Source of the DNA: Planctomycetota bacterium
GTDB taxonomy: Bacteria; Planctomycetota; Phycisphaerae; Sedimentisphaerales; Anaerobacaceae
Reading direction: 5' to 3'
Assembly: GCA_020344865.1 (NCBI GenBank)
Contig: CP070830.1
Location: 1,624,052 to 1,630,661 of the forward strand
Length of the DNA: 6,610 nt
Positions 1 through 6,154 of the stretch are shown one piece after another; positions within the stretch are counted from its first letter, which is position 1, and every line of letters begins with the position of its first letter. The translations under genes and the position numbers were made by a program. Under the pieces are notes generated by a model that ran no database searches, had not been told where the DNA came from, and saw only the letters and a list, made by a program, of their open reading frames with translations.

Positions 1-143
1 AGCAGCAGAAGTGGCTGATTGGACTTTGCTTTAGGAAACGCGGAGTCCTCGATATGCCGCATAGTACTCATCAACACTAATAGCCCGGCCAAAGTAATCC
101 TCTAAACAATTGTTACCGATTCCTCCGCCGCCTTACTTGCGCC
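1..143. other. Unassigned flank downstream of the C10 protease gene
   Basis: No gene can be supported here. Short open frames run off the left edge. On the plus strand one is open from base 3 to a TAA at 78-80. On the minus strand a frame is open from an ATG at 71-69 to the edge, but it has no Shine-Dalgarno sequence. Another minus frame reads through about 33 codons and stops at 33-31 (it includes 'EDYFGRAISVDEYY'), but it has no start codon. A 10-base perfect palindrome (AACAATTGTT) lies at 105-114. No convincing terminator hairpin with a T-run follows the protease stop codon at 144. Confidence 0.3.
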
Positions 144-2774
144 TTAGGGCATCTCCGCCAACCAGTTTTCGGCAAATACGCTGAAGTCCAACAGATTTAT
201 CATATCGTCGCCCGGCTCGGAAATATCGCAATCCTCGTTGTATCCCGCCTCTCCATAAGATGTAAGCCACGCTGACGCAAGCGTCCCGAGGTCCGCCATA
301 TCCACCCTGCAGTTAACCCCGAAGTCACCCACCAGCGGCGCCGCCGAAACCGTGCTGATTAGCTTCAAATTCGGCACGGCACTGTGTGTATGAACGCTCA
401 GCATGTAGCTCGTCCAGTCCAGAGGGTCCCCGTGCATACTGTCTGAAAACGCCATCAGAACGCGAGTATCGCCAACATCGGACACAAAGCACGTTCCATC
501 TGTCGTATAGTAGCTGTTGTCGAAACTGAAATCTATTAGCAGGTTATCAGCGCCGTTGTACTCGAAGGGCGTCTGGAACGCGAAATATCTCCAGCCGATA
601 GGTGTTGCTGCTTCGTCACCCTCATAGACCACCGTCCAGCCGCTTGTCTCAAACAGCGGATATCCCACATACTCGCTTTGCGTAGTGTGTTTCATTCGAA
701 TCGTCCAGTTGTTCAGCGTCTGCCCCGGTGCCTCATAGATGTTCAGAGCAAGGTCCGTTATTGTCCGGCCGTCACCGATTTCGCTTTGCAGATATATCAC
801 CTGTGTTCGGGCATCATCGTTACTTGTACCTAGAGGCCAGTAGGCTATGGTGTTGGTCTGGGGCTCGTATGTCAGGTAGGTATGATTGTCAACCTCGACC
901 GTAACAGTCGCGCTGTCGGAGTCTCCGCCCTGCGGAGCCGTGCCTCCGTCATTGGCCGCGAACTCGAACACATCCTCCCCCGCAAAGTAATCGCATGGCA
1001 GGTATTCAACTTCGTTTCCGTTACCGGCCAGAGTGTAAGGCACACCTGTAATCTCGCTTGCCAGTGGGTCTGTCAAAGTCCCGTGCATCGGCAGGCTGGT
1101 TATGATAAAGCTAAGCTCGCCCGGCGGGTCCGGGGCACCTTCATCCGCCGCCTCAAGAATTATCGTTTCAGCGCTCCCCGAAACCGCCGAAGCCGTCACG
1201 TCATACGCAATCGGCGGAGTCGCGTTCTGCGCCGCAAAGTCCACGCCCCACTCATTGCCGCTCATCGGCAGCCAGTCGGAAGAGCTGCCCGTCGCTGCGC
1301 CCTGTGAGTTGAAAATATACGCGGTCTTGCTTGCTTCTATCGTAAAGCTCTGACTCGAAGAAAGATTCGTAAGAGCGTAAATCCCCTCCCCGTTCGTACT
1401 CGTCTGCGCTACCGGCGTCGCCCCTATCTTTGCGGTGACCGTCACCCCCGGAACCGGATTGCCCGCCATGTCCGTTACTCGCCCGCTGATAATCTCGCCG
1501 CTTCCGCTGATAAACAGATTGTACGCACATCCTTCTACGGCAGTGTACGTATAGGAAGATGTGTCGATAATCGGCAACGCGTACCACGCATTGTCACTGC
1601 CGCCCCACCCAAGATTAATATGATGATAAAGCGTACTACTGACATAACCATAGCCGTCGGCCAACACCGCGTGCGACCCTCCGATGCGGCTGACCGACAA
1701 CAGTACCGGAAGACCCGCGTCCAGATTCGGGTTCATCATCCCCTTTAGCCCCGTCCCTATGTTGTTGCCGCTGTTGTGCCCGAACACACAATTACTGTAA
1801 CCGAAAGTATCGACCAGAGCCTCCCTCGCGTCGTATGAACTCGCTGATGATGAGCTTGAAGTATAGCTCGTGTTCACCGACAGCCCCGCGTCGTAGCATA
1901 TCGAGCCGATGGCGCTGCGCTCCGTATCGCCTGTGCCGCCGTCCGGGTCCAGCGTCATATCAGCCCATTGGTAAGCGCCCCCCAATCCGTCACCGCCTCT
2001 TGTTGACCAGTACTCCGTTACGTAATCGACCTTAATCTGAAAAACCTGCACACCTATGCCCGCCGTCGGGTATTCGTGATACCGCATAATCTGGGCCATC
2101 GCCGTTGGCACACATCCCGTGGGATAATGGTTCGGTGTATAGTAATTATAGCAGTAGTTGCCGCCCTCATCCTCCTGGTCCCACTTGCTCTGCACGAGCG
2201 GAGCCACCCTTAATTCGCTCACATCGGCCACGCCGTCCACTTTTATATATTCATCTAATTGTACGCTGTCACCCCCCGCACTAAGCGACTCCAGCCTCGC
2301 CCACATACTTTGCGACTGCCTCATCGATTCAGTCGTTGAAGACTGCGCCTTCAGATACTCCATTCTGCCCGCCATATCGTTGCTAACCAGCGCGCCCAAC
2401 GGATTGTCCTGCGACCGGTCGTATGTTCCACTTTGGCAAAAGGCGATAATCGGCCCCAGACGGTCGTCCGCCGAGACTATTAAAAATCCCGCTGGTTCGA
2501 GGCCGACAACGTAGTAAAGCGCCTCGCTGCTCTCATTACTGAACACCTCGACATCGGCGATGGACTGCCCCAGCTCGGTCTCTAATGGACGCGGGTTCCT
2601 GCGCAGCCACCCACGAGCTGCGGCCTCGGCCTGATGGATGTCCGTGCCCTTCGCGTATACGGCCGACTCCAACAGCAAAAACGCCGCCAAAACCGCTAAA
2701 AAAACGCCCCCAACGCCCGATTTAACCTTTCTCTTGGCCTCCATAACCCTTCTTACCGCTGTTTCGCTTGACAT
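144..2774 (-). CDS. Secreted C10-family (streptopain-like) cysteine protease with accessory domains and a dockerin-like tail
   Basis: This 876-residue protein is predicted to be an exported cysteine endopeptidase of MEROPS family C10. A signal peptide covers residues about 11-41: basic KRKVK, then a hydrophobic run, with likely cleavage after SAVYA. Residues about 46-135 resemble the Spi_C10 inhibitory propeptide ('FLIVSADDRLGPIIAF'). The peptidase domain spans about 190-425. Cys221 sits in 'PTGCVPTAMAQIMRYHEYP' and matches the streptopain nucleophile. His368 in 'GGSHAVLADGYG' is the catalytic histidine, and Asn387 in 'INLGWGG' matches the streptopain Asn; streptopain has NWGWGG, so one Trp is Leu here. 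A carboxypeptidase-regulatory-like beta domain follows (about 427-516, 'GRVTDMAGNPVPGVTV'). Next come a cadherin/Big_9-like Ig domain (about 520-628), an unnamed beta-rich domain (about 629-812) and two dockerin-like repeats (about 815-873). Streptopain itself is about 400 residues, so more than half of this protein is extra. The ATG at 2774 was chosen for its upstream AAGGAGGA; Met11 is an alternative start. The protease call is strong, but its substrate is unknown. Confidence 0.93.
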   Translation of the reverse strand: MSSETAVRRVMEAKRKVKSGVGGVFLAVLAAFLLLESAVYAKGTDIHQAEAAARGWLRRNPRPLETELGQSIADVEVFSNESSEALYYVVGLEPAGFLIVSADDRLGPIIAFCQSGTYDRSQDNPLGALVSNDMAGRMEYLKAQSSTTESMRQSQSMWARLESLSAGGDSVQLDEYIKVDGVADVSELRVAPLVQSKWDQEDEGGNYCYNYYTPNHYPTGCVPTAMAQIMRYHEYPTAGIGVQVFQIKVDYVTEYWSTRGGDGLGGAYQWADMTLDPDGGTGDTERSAIGSICYDAGLSVNTSYTSSSSSASSYDAREALVDTFGYSNCVFGHNSGNNIGTGLKGMMNPNLDAGLPVLLSVSRIGGSHAVLADGYGYVSSTLYHHINLGWGGSDNAWYALPIIDTSSYTYTAVEGCAYNLFISGSGEIISGRVTDMAGNPVPGVTVTAKIGATPVAQTSTNGEGIYALTNLSSSQSFTIEASKTAYIFNSQGAATGSSSDWLPMSGNEWGVDFAAQNATPPIAYDVTASAVSGSAETIILEAADEGAPDPPGELSFIITSLPMHGTLTDPLASEITGVPYTLAGNGNEVEYLPCDYFAGEDVFEFAANDGGTAPQGGDSDSATVTVEVDNHTYLTYEPQTNTIAYWPLGTSNDDARTQVIYLQSEIGDGRTITDLALNIYEAPGQTLNNWTIRMKHTTQSEYVGYPLFETSGWTVVYEGDEAATPIGWRYFAFQTPFEYNGADNLLIDFSFDNSYYTTDGTCFVSDVGDTRVLMAFSDSMHGDPLDWTSYMLSVHTHSAVPNLKLISTVSAAPLVGDFGVNCRVDMADLGTLASAWLTSYGEAGYNEDCDISEPGDDMINLLDFSVFAENWLAEMP

Positions 2775-2785
2775 CTTTTCACCAT

Positions 2786-2793
2786 TCCTCCTT
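2786..2793 (-). promoter_or_regulatory. Shine-Dalgarno sequence of the C10 protease gene
   Basis: AAGGAGGA on the minus strand. The GGAGG core ends 12 bases before the ATG at 2774, which is longer than usual. The nearer ATG (2785) and GTG (2782) are out of frame with the protease, and the GTG frame stops within ten codons. The site therefore supports the start at 2774. Met11 (2744) has only a poorly spaced AAGAAGG ahead of it. Confidence 0.7.
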
Positions 2794-2817
2794 GAGTATT
2801 ACTCCAACCATCGAATC

Positions 2818-2846
2818 ATTATACCACATTTCTCCCGCCAATTCAA
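2818..2846 (-). promoter_or_regulatory. Sigma-70-type promoter of the C10 protease gene
   Basis: Read on the minus strand, a -35 box TTGAAT (2846-2841, 4 of 6 consensus) is followed by exactly 17 bases and a perfect -10 box TATAAT (2823-2818). The -10 is preceded by TGG, so it also fits the extended -10 form (TGn). Transcription would start near 2811, giving a leader of about 37 bases that holds the Shine-Dalgarno site. No operator-like repeat is obvious around it. This is a sequence match only; no start site has been measured. Confidence 0.7.
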
Positions 2847-2878
2847 CCCCTTACCCGCCCATCCACGCCGCCATTAAT

Positions 2879-2902
2879 AAAAAAGGCCGTAGGTCGCACG
2901 GC
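2879..2902 (-). terminator. Probable rho-independent terminator after the LamG-protein gene
   Basis: On the minus strand a 5-bp stem GCCGT/ACGGC (2902-2898 with 2890-2886) encloses a 7-base loop, then one C and six T residues (2884-2879). It lies about 100 bases past the stop codon at 3003 and just upstream of the protease promoter. The stem is short, and a competing AGGT/ACCT pairing is possible, so its strength is uncertain. Confidence 0.55.
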
Positions 2903-3002
2903 AACCTGCAGCCCTTTGAGCACAGGCACAAGCGCGTGTAGGCTGAGAATGCAGCAACGGGCTATTTCTCTGCATCAAGTAGAAACAGAGTAATGGTCTG
3001 GT

Positions 3003-5762
3003 TTAAGGCCACAGCACTTCTGTCAGCCAGTTCTCAGCCATAAAATCAAAGTCTATGTAGTTGACTATATCGTCATGTCCCGGCCCCGTCGGATTGGCAT
3101 TAGCACGCCATGCTTCCAATGTAAGTTCCGCGCTGCTCCCTGAGCCCTGGGCCAGATACACGATTTTTGCAGGTGACAGAGCCCTGTTGTAAATCCGCAC
3201 ATCGTCTATCGCGCCGGGGAAGAACCTTCCTGTGTATTGCATCTGGTCGGCTATATGGAACGGAGCATTCCAGGGCTTTGCGAGGTAGTTGTCATAGTTT
3301 CTTGCAGCGAGCATAAGGCTTCCATCGTACATGTATATAGTTGCGATATCCGGAGCGACAGTCAGAGCCGTGAATGTCCACTGCTGCGGTGCGACAAAAA
3401 GCCCACTATGCCACCCCCAGGACAAACCTGTCCACATGAATGACAATTCGTAGTTTGTTTCCCAAGTGTCAGTGTCTGCCCCAAACTGCAGTCCCGCAGT
3501 GTAACCCTCCTCTCCCTCGCCACCGGTTGAACTCATGACGATACCGTCGTAGATATGCCCCTGGGGTTCACGCTTTACCCATGCTGTTATCGTAATCGTA
3601 TTGGAGTTGGTATCCATCGCGGGAATTTTGACAAAATCATCAAATCCATCAAATTCCAGTGCCAGGTCATTGACTCCCGCTACGGAATGATTGCTGGTCT
3701 TGCCCTCAGTCGGGCCGGCACCTGTCTCATCGTCGTAGAGAACACCATGATTTTCATTTCCTGAGCTGTCTAATACTACAGACGATGACGCATTGTCGTC
3801 CATTCTCCAGTGTCCTACAAGCCCCGTGTCGTTCGGTGCCGAAGCCGATACCGAACCAATTCCGCTCAAGAGCCAGTCACGAGCCAATGCCGCCAAATCA
3901 TCAAAGTCAACGTCGCAGTCGTACGTAAAACTGCCCGTTGCTTTATCAACGACACACCTGGTGGTATGCAGCCTTATATTGTCGATATAAACCCTGCCGT
4001 CACCGGCCGGCGTGCCGTCGCCTATTATGATACTCATTCCCGTGACGTTACTCACGTCAACACCCTGGGCGTTGAAATCATCCAGAGCCATGTTCCATTC
4101 CATCCATCCCATCCAGCCTTTGGCCACGTCATTCGGGTCATCGTATTCGACGGTCCCTGTATTGGTCCCGTCCGTTATGAACACTGACATCGGCTGAACG
4201 GCGGTTTGGTCATTGTCCAGGTCACCTTTGAAGTTTAGCACAAGTGCCTGGAAATCCGCGACCGACCAGTCTTGCGCCGGACTGAATGAACGCGACGTTT
4301 CTGAATAGTATGGTGAGAAACTATTCTCGTAGACGTACTCCATAGACTGACTGTCGAATGTATAGTTCGCGTCTACACAGGTGTAAACTGTAGCGCTTGT
4401 ACCATTGGTCCAATAATCTGACCATGTATCGGTAATGGGGTTTGAGCCTCCGACATACGATTCCATATCGTCTATGATAAGAAATTCGGCAACAGTGAAA
4501 CTCCAAACGTCTCCCTTTATTATCCTGCTTCCCCCCTCACTTACCTCGTCGATTCTCCAGTAATATGTCTTCTGGAGTTCGAGGTTCTCATTCGCTCCGG
4601 CGTCGTAACTCTCGTTGCCGAGACTCAGCCTTGGTGGTCGATACTCACTTGATGATGTGTTCGCATTGTTGACACTGTCGTAATCGGTTCCGAAATAAAC
4701 ATCGTGCGACTCGGCATCGGTGCCGGCCGTCCAGCTCAGAATAGCCGTCAATGGAACATTCGTAGCGCCGTCTTCCGGGTCTGGATTCAGAGCAAAACCT
4801 GTCGTCGTAAAGCTCCATACGTCGCCCTTCCACCTGCCGTCCGTCGGAGGATTGGGACCGCTGTAAGTCTCATTGACCTCATCCACCCTCCAATAGTATG
4901 TTGTCCCGATGACCAGCGGTATTTCCGAGGGTGTATAGCTGTACCGACCATTCGGGTCAGGCCCTGTAACATCGTTCGGACCCCTGTATATGCCGGTCAC
5001 GTCGAACCTGTCGGCGCCATCCACCTCTGTAAAGCTTGTCCCGAAGTAAACCTCGTGTTCCCCCGCCCACATACCCGGGTTCCAGCTGAGTGTCACATCC
5101 GTCGCCACTTCCCTCTGCCCGTCTTCCGGCTGTGGCTTCCATGCCCTGGAGGCATCTACATATGCCAGACGAACATTGTCAATACCTGTGTAGATAGTTG
5201 AACCCTGGTCGGGAAAATAAAACTTGATTCCAAGCGGCTTCCCAACATAAGCCATTTCGGGAAAGCTTGTCCAGAGCCACTCTATGTCAACATCATACCA
5301 GTTGTTGTCGTTGATAGTAGTAACAGTATACCACTCGCTTGCGAGCTCGACATGGTTTGCCTCACCGTTACCATCAGGGTAAAAGAACGATATCAAATGG
5401 TTTGGCTCATAATTCCAGAGGTTTTTGGCGTCATAAGTTACCGTGTAGTGCTTGCCTCCGACTATCGTGTGATCCAGTATTTGAAAGAAGCCACCGCCGC
5501 CACTAAAATTATGTCCCCAAGCATATGTTCGGCCGTCGCTGCCGGGATACTTGGCCAGTGTCCCATTGACGCCTGTGTCTGCATCGCCGCAGCAGGCTTC
5601 CCACGCGAGCACGTTGTCCAGAGGCCCTTTCCAATCAATCTGTACGCCGTTGATGTCAAGCTCGAAGCTGTGGTTATTGACGTCAATCGACTCTGCCCGC
5701 GCCGTCGAACTCAGCGCAAAAACACAAACAAAAATGATTGATAAATACGCCCTTGTTGACAT
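3003..5762 (-). CDS. Secreted multidomain binding protein: jelly-roll, two Fn3-like repeats, LamG and split dockerin-like repeats
   Basis: This is a 919-residue exported protein with no catalytic domain I can recognise; it probably binds glycans or surfaces. Numbering starts at the ATG at 5762. A signal peptide covers 1-23, with cleavage after STARA. A 'NHSFE...DNVRL' jelly-roll, carbohydrate-binding-like domain covers about 25-201. Two Fn3/Ig-like repeats follow (about 204-324 and 325-427), each with 'VYFGT', 'TYYWR(V/I)DEV' and 'GDVWSFT'. A second beta-sandwich covers about 428-604 ('DDMESYVGG' to 'VYIDNIRLHTT'). A dockerin-like repeat 'DCDVDFDDLAALARDWL' lies at about 615-632. A LamG / concanavalin-A-like domain spans about 647-872 ('GLVGHWRMDD' to 'GAIDDVRIYNRALS'). 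A second dockerin-like repeat 'DIVNYIDFDFMAENWL' lies near the C-terminus. The reading frame extends upstream to a TTG at 5777, but that codon overlaps the AGGAGGTG ribosome site, so the ATG at 5762 is the likely start. Flanking terminator and promoter signals suggest it is transcribed alone. The domain calls are by eye; its ligand is unknown. Confidence 0.9.
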   Translation of the reverse strand: MSTRAYLSIIFVCVFALSSTARAESIDVNNHSFELDINGVQIDWKGPLDNVLAWEACCGDADTGVNGTLAKYPGSDGRTYAWGHNFSGGGGFFQILDHTIVGGKHYTVTYDAKNLWNYEPNHLISFFYPDGNGEANHVELASEWYTVTTINDNNWYDVDIEWLWTSFPEMAYVGKPLGIKFYFPDQGSTIYTGIDNVRLAYVDASRAWKPQPEDGQREVATDVTLSWNPGMWAGEHEVYFGTSFTEVDGADRFDVTGIYRGPNDVTGPDPNGRYSYTPSEIPLVIGTTYYWRVDEVNETYSGPNPPTDGRWKGDVWSFTTTGFALNPDPEDGATNVPLTAILSWTAGTDAESHDVYFGTDYDSVNNANTSSSEYRPPRLSLGNESYDAGANENLELQKTYYWRIDEVSEGGSRIIKGDVWSFTVAEFLIIDDMESYVGGSNPITDTWSDYWTNGTSATVYTCVDANYTFDSQSMEYVYENSFSPYYSETSRSFSPAQDWSVADFQALVLNFKGDLDNDQTAVQPMSVFITDGTNTGTVEYDDPNDVAKGWMGWMEWNMALDDFNAQGVDVSNVTGMSIIIGDGTPAGDGRVYIDNIRLHTTRCVVDKATGSFTYDCDVDFDDLAALARDWLLSGIGSVSASAPNDTGLVGHWRMDDNASSSVVLDSSGNENHGVLYDDETGAGPTEGKTSNHSVAGVNDLALEFDGFDDFVKIPAMDTNSNTITITAWVKREPQGHIYDGIVMSSTGGEGEEGYTAGLQFGADTDTWETNYELSFMWTGLSWGWHSGLFVAPQQWTFTALTVAPDIATIYMYDGSLMLAARNYDNYLAKPWNAPFHIADQMQYTGRFFPGAIDDVRIYNRALSPAKIVYLAQGSGSSAELTLEAWRANANPTGPGHDDIVNYIDFDFMAENWLTEVLWP

Positions 5763-5766
5763 GATA

Positions 5767-5774
5767 CACCTCCT
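5767..5774 (-). promoter_or_regulatory. Shine-Dalgarno sequence that fixes the LamG-protein start
   Basis: AGGAGGTG on the minus strand is near-perfect, with six bases between AGGAGG and the ATG at 5762. The in-frame TTG at 5777 runs directly into it, so starting there would place the ribosome site inside the coding sequence and add MRRCI ahead of an already complete signal peptide. Confidence 0.88.
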
Positions 5775-5920
5775 CAAAAATGAAAATTTAATTCATACCC
5801 CGGGCCCACAGCCGAAAAAACCGGCTCCCTGAAGGCACGGACCTTCGCGCAGCAGGCGCAAACGACCTCCGCACACTTCGTCGATTTCGCTTCGTGCCTG
5901 CTTCCTATCCATACAAACAC
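5774..5920 (-). CDS. Candidate 48-residue small ORF in the leader (GTG start)
   Basis: I do not recognise this peptide. A GTG at 5920 is preceded by AGGAGG (5931-5926) at a 5-base spacing, an ideal ribosome site. The frame runs 48 codons to a TGA at 5776-5774 that touches the Shine-Dalgarno sequence of the LamG protein, 11 bases before that gene's ATG. This spacing would suit translational coupling or a leader peptide. It has four cysteines, three of them clustered in 'CACC' (residues 21-24), and no signal peptide or membrane segment. Against it, the GTG is a weak start, the region is G-rich and stop-poor, and a second frame overlaps it. At most one of the two small ORFs is likely to be real. 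Confidence 0.25.
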   Translation of the reverse strand: MFVWIGSRHEAKSTKCAEVVCACCAKVRAFREPVFSAVGPGYELNFHF

Positions 5921-5948
5921 AATTACCTCCTGCCGCAGGGTGCATCAC
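5793..5948 (-). CDS. Candidate 51-residue cysteine/glycine-rich small ORF in the leader
   Basis: I do not recognise this peptide. GAGGAGG (5963-5957) lies 8 bases before a GTG at 5948, with an ATG directly after it at 5945. The frame stops with TGA at 5795-5793, about 30 bases before the LamG-protein start. The peptide has five cysteines, spaced as CVC near residues 10-12 and then single residues at about 26, 38 and 47, and ends in 'GFFGCGPGV'. The two possible start codons fall inside a small hairpin, GGGTG/CACCC (5950-5938), whose loop is the ATG. It overlaps the 48-codon ORF in another frame. It could be a small metal-binding or leader peptide, or a chance frame in a G-rich region. Confidence 0.22.
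   Translation of the reverse strand: MMHPAAGGNCVCMDRKQARSEIDEVCGGRLRLLREGPCLQGAGFFGCGPGV
5851..5902 (-). other. Leader hairpin with a 7-bp perfect stem
   Basis: AGCAGGC (5902-5896) pairs perfectly with GCCTGCT (5857-5851) on the minus strand, enclosing 38 bases. Smaller hairpins follow toward the gene: GAAGG/CCTTC with a 6-base loop (5846-5831) and AGCCG/CGGCT with a G-plus-six-T loop (5826-5810). They lie in the predicted untranslated leader of the LamG-protein gene. I cannot match them to a known riboswitch. Confidence 0.35.
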
Positions 5949-6002
5949 CCGGTGTGCCTCCTCTTGGGCCCACCAAACACACCCCCTCCCAACCAACTCC
6001 GC

Positions 6003-6031
6003 AATTTACAATATTTACCCCGCCCCGTCAA
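6003..6031 (-). promoter_or_regulatory. Putative sigma-70-type promoter of the LamG-protein gene
   Basis: On the minus strand a -35 box TTGACG (6031-6026, 5 of 6 consensus) is followed by 17 bases and TAAATT (6008-6003, 4 of 6 of TATAAT). The start of transcription would be near 5996, giving an unusually long leader of about 235 bases before the ATG at 5762. The first part of that leader (6000-5969) is G-rich. Confidence 0.45.
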
Positions 6032-6079
6032 CAAAAAAACCATAAAGAATCTCACTTGACTTTACATCGCCGCCCCCAC

Positions 6080-6108
6080 AAAAAAAAGGCCCCGCCGAAA
6101 CGGGGCCT
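6080..6108 (-). terminator. Strong rho-independent terminator of the metallophosphoesterase gene
   Basis: A perfect 8-bp stem AGGCCCCG/CGGGGCCT (6087-6094 with 6101-6108) has a 6-base loop. On the minus strand it is followed by seven T residues (6086-6080). It begins 46 bases after the stop codon at 6155 and separates this gene from the LamG-protein gene. Confidence 0.93.
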
Positions 6109-6154
6109 GCAATCCTCAGTTGCAACCTCCAACTGCTCGCGCCGATTACTCCGA

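Noticed and set aside
882..1307. Plus-strand open frame of 141 codons, and similar plus-strand frames at 4704-5201 and 3810-4187
   Set aside because: They lie antisense within the protease or LamG genes, have compositions typical of antisense frames (Arg/Pro/Ser-rich) and show no domain.
2742..2744. Met11 as the start of the protease
   Set aside because: It would give a neat signal peptide, but its ribosome site is poorly spaced, whereas AAGGAGGA lies upstream of the ATG at 2774. It is kept only as an alternative.
2895..2912. 'CGGCAACCTGC' on the plus strand resembles part of a SAM-family riboswitch core
   Set aside because: The remaining conserved elements are missing, and on that strand it would lead only into the antisense of the LamG gene.
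5810..5826. AGCCG-GTTTTTT-CGGCT as an attenuator terminator
   Set aside because: The T-run is in the loop, not after the stem, so it does not fit a rho-independent terminator.
5969..6000. G-rich run (several GG/GGG tracts on the minus strand) as a G-quadruplex
   Set aside because: There are not four evenly spaced GGG tracts; only a weak two-layer form is possible.
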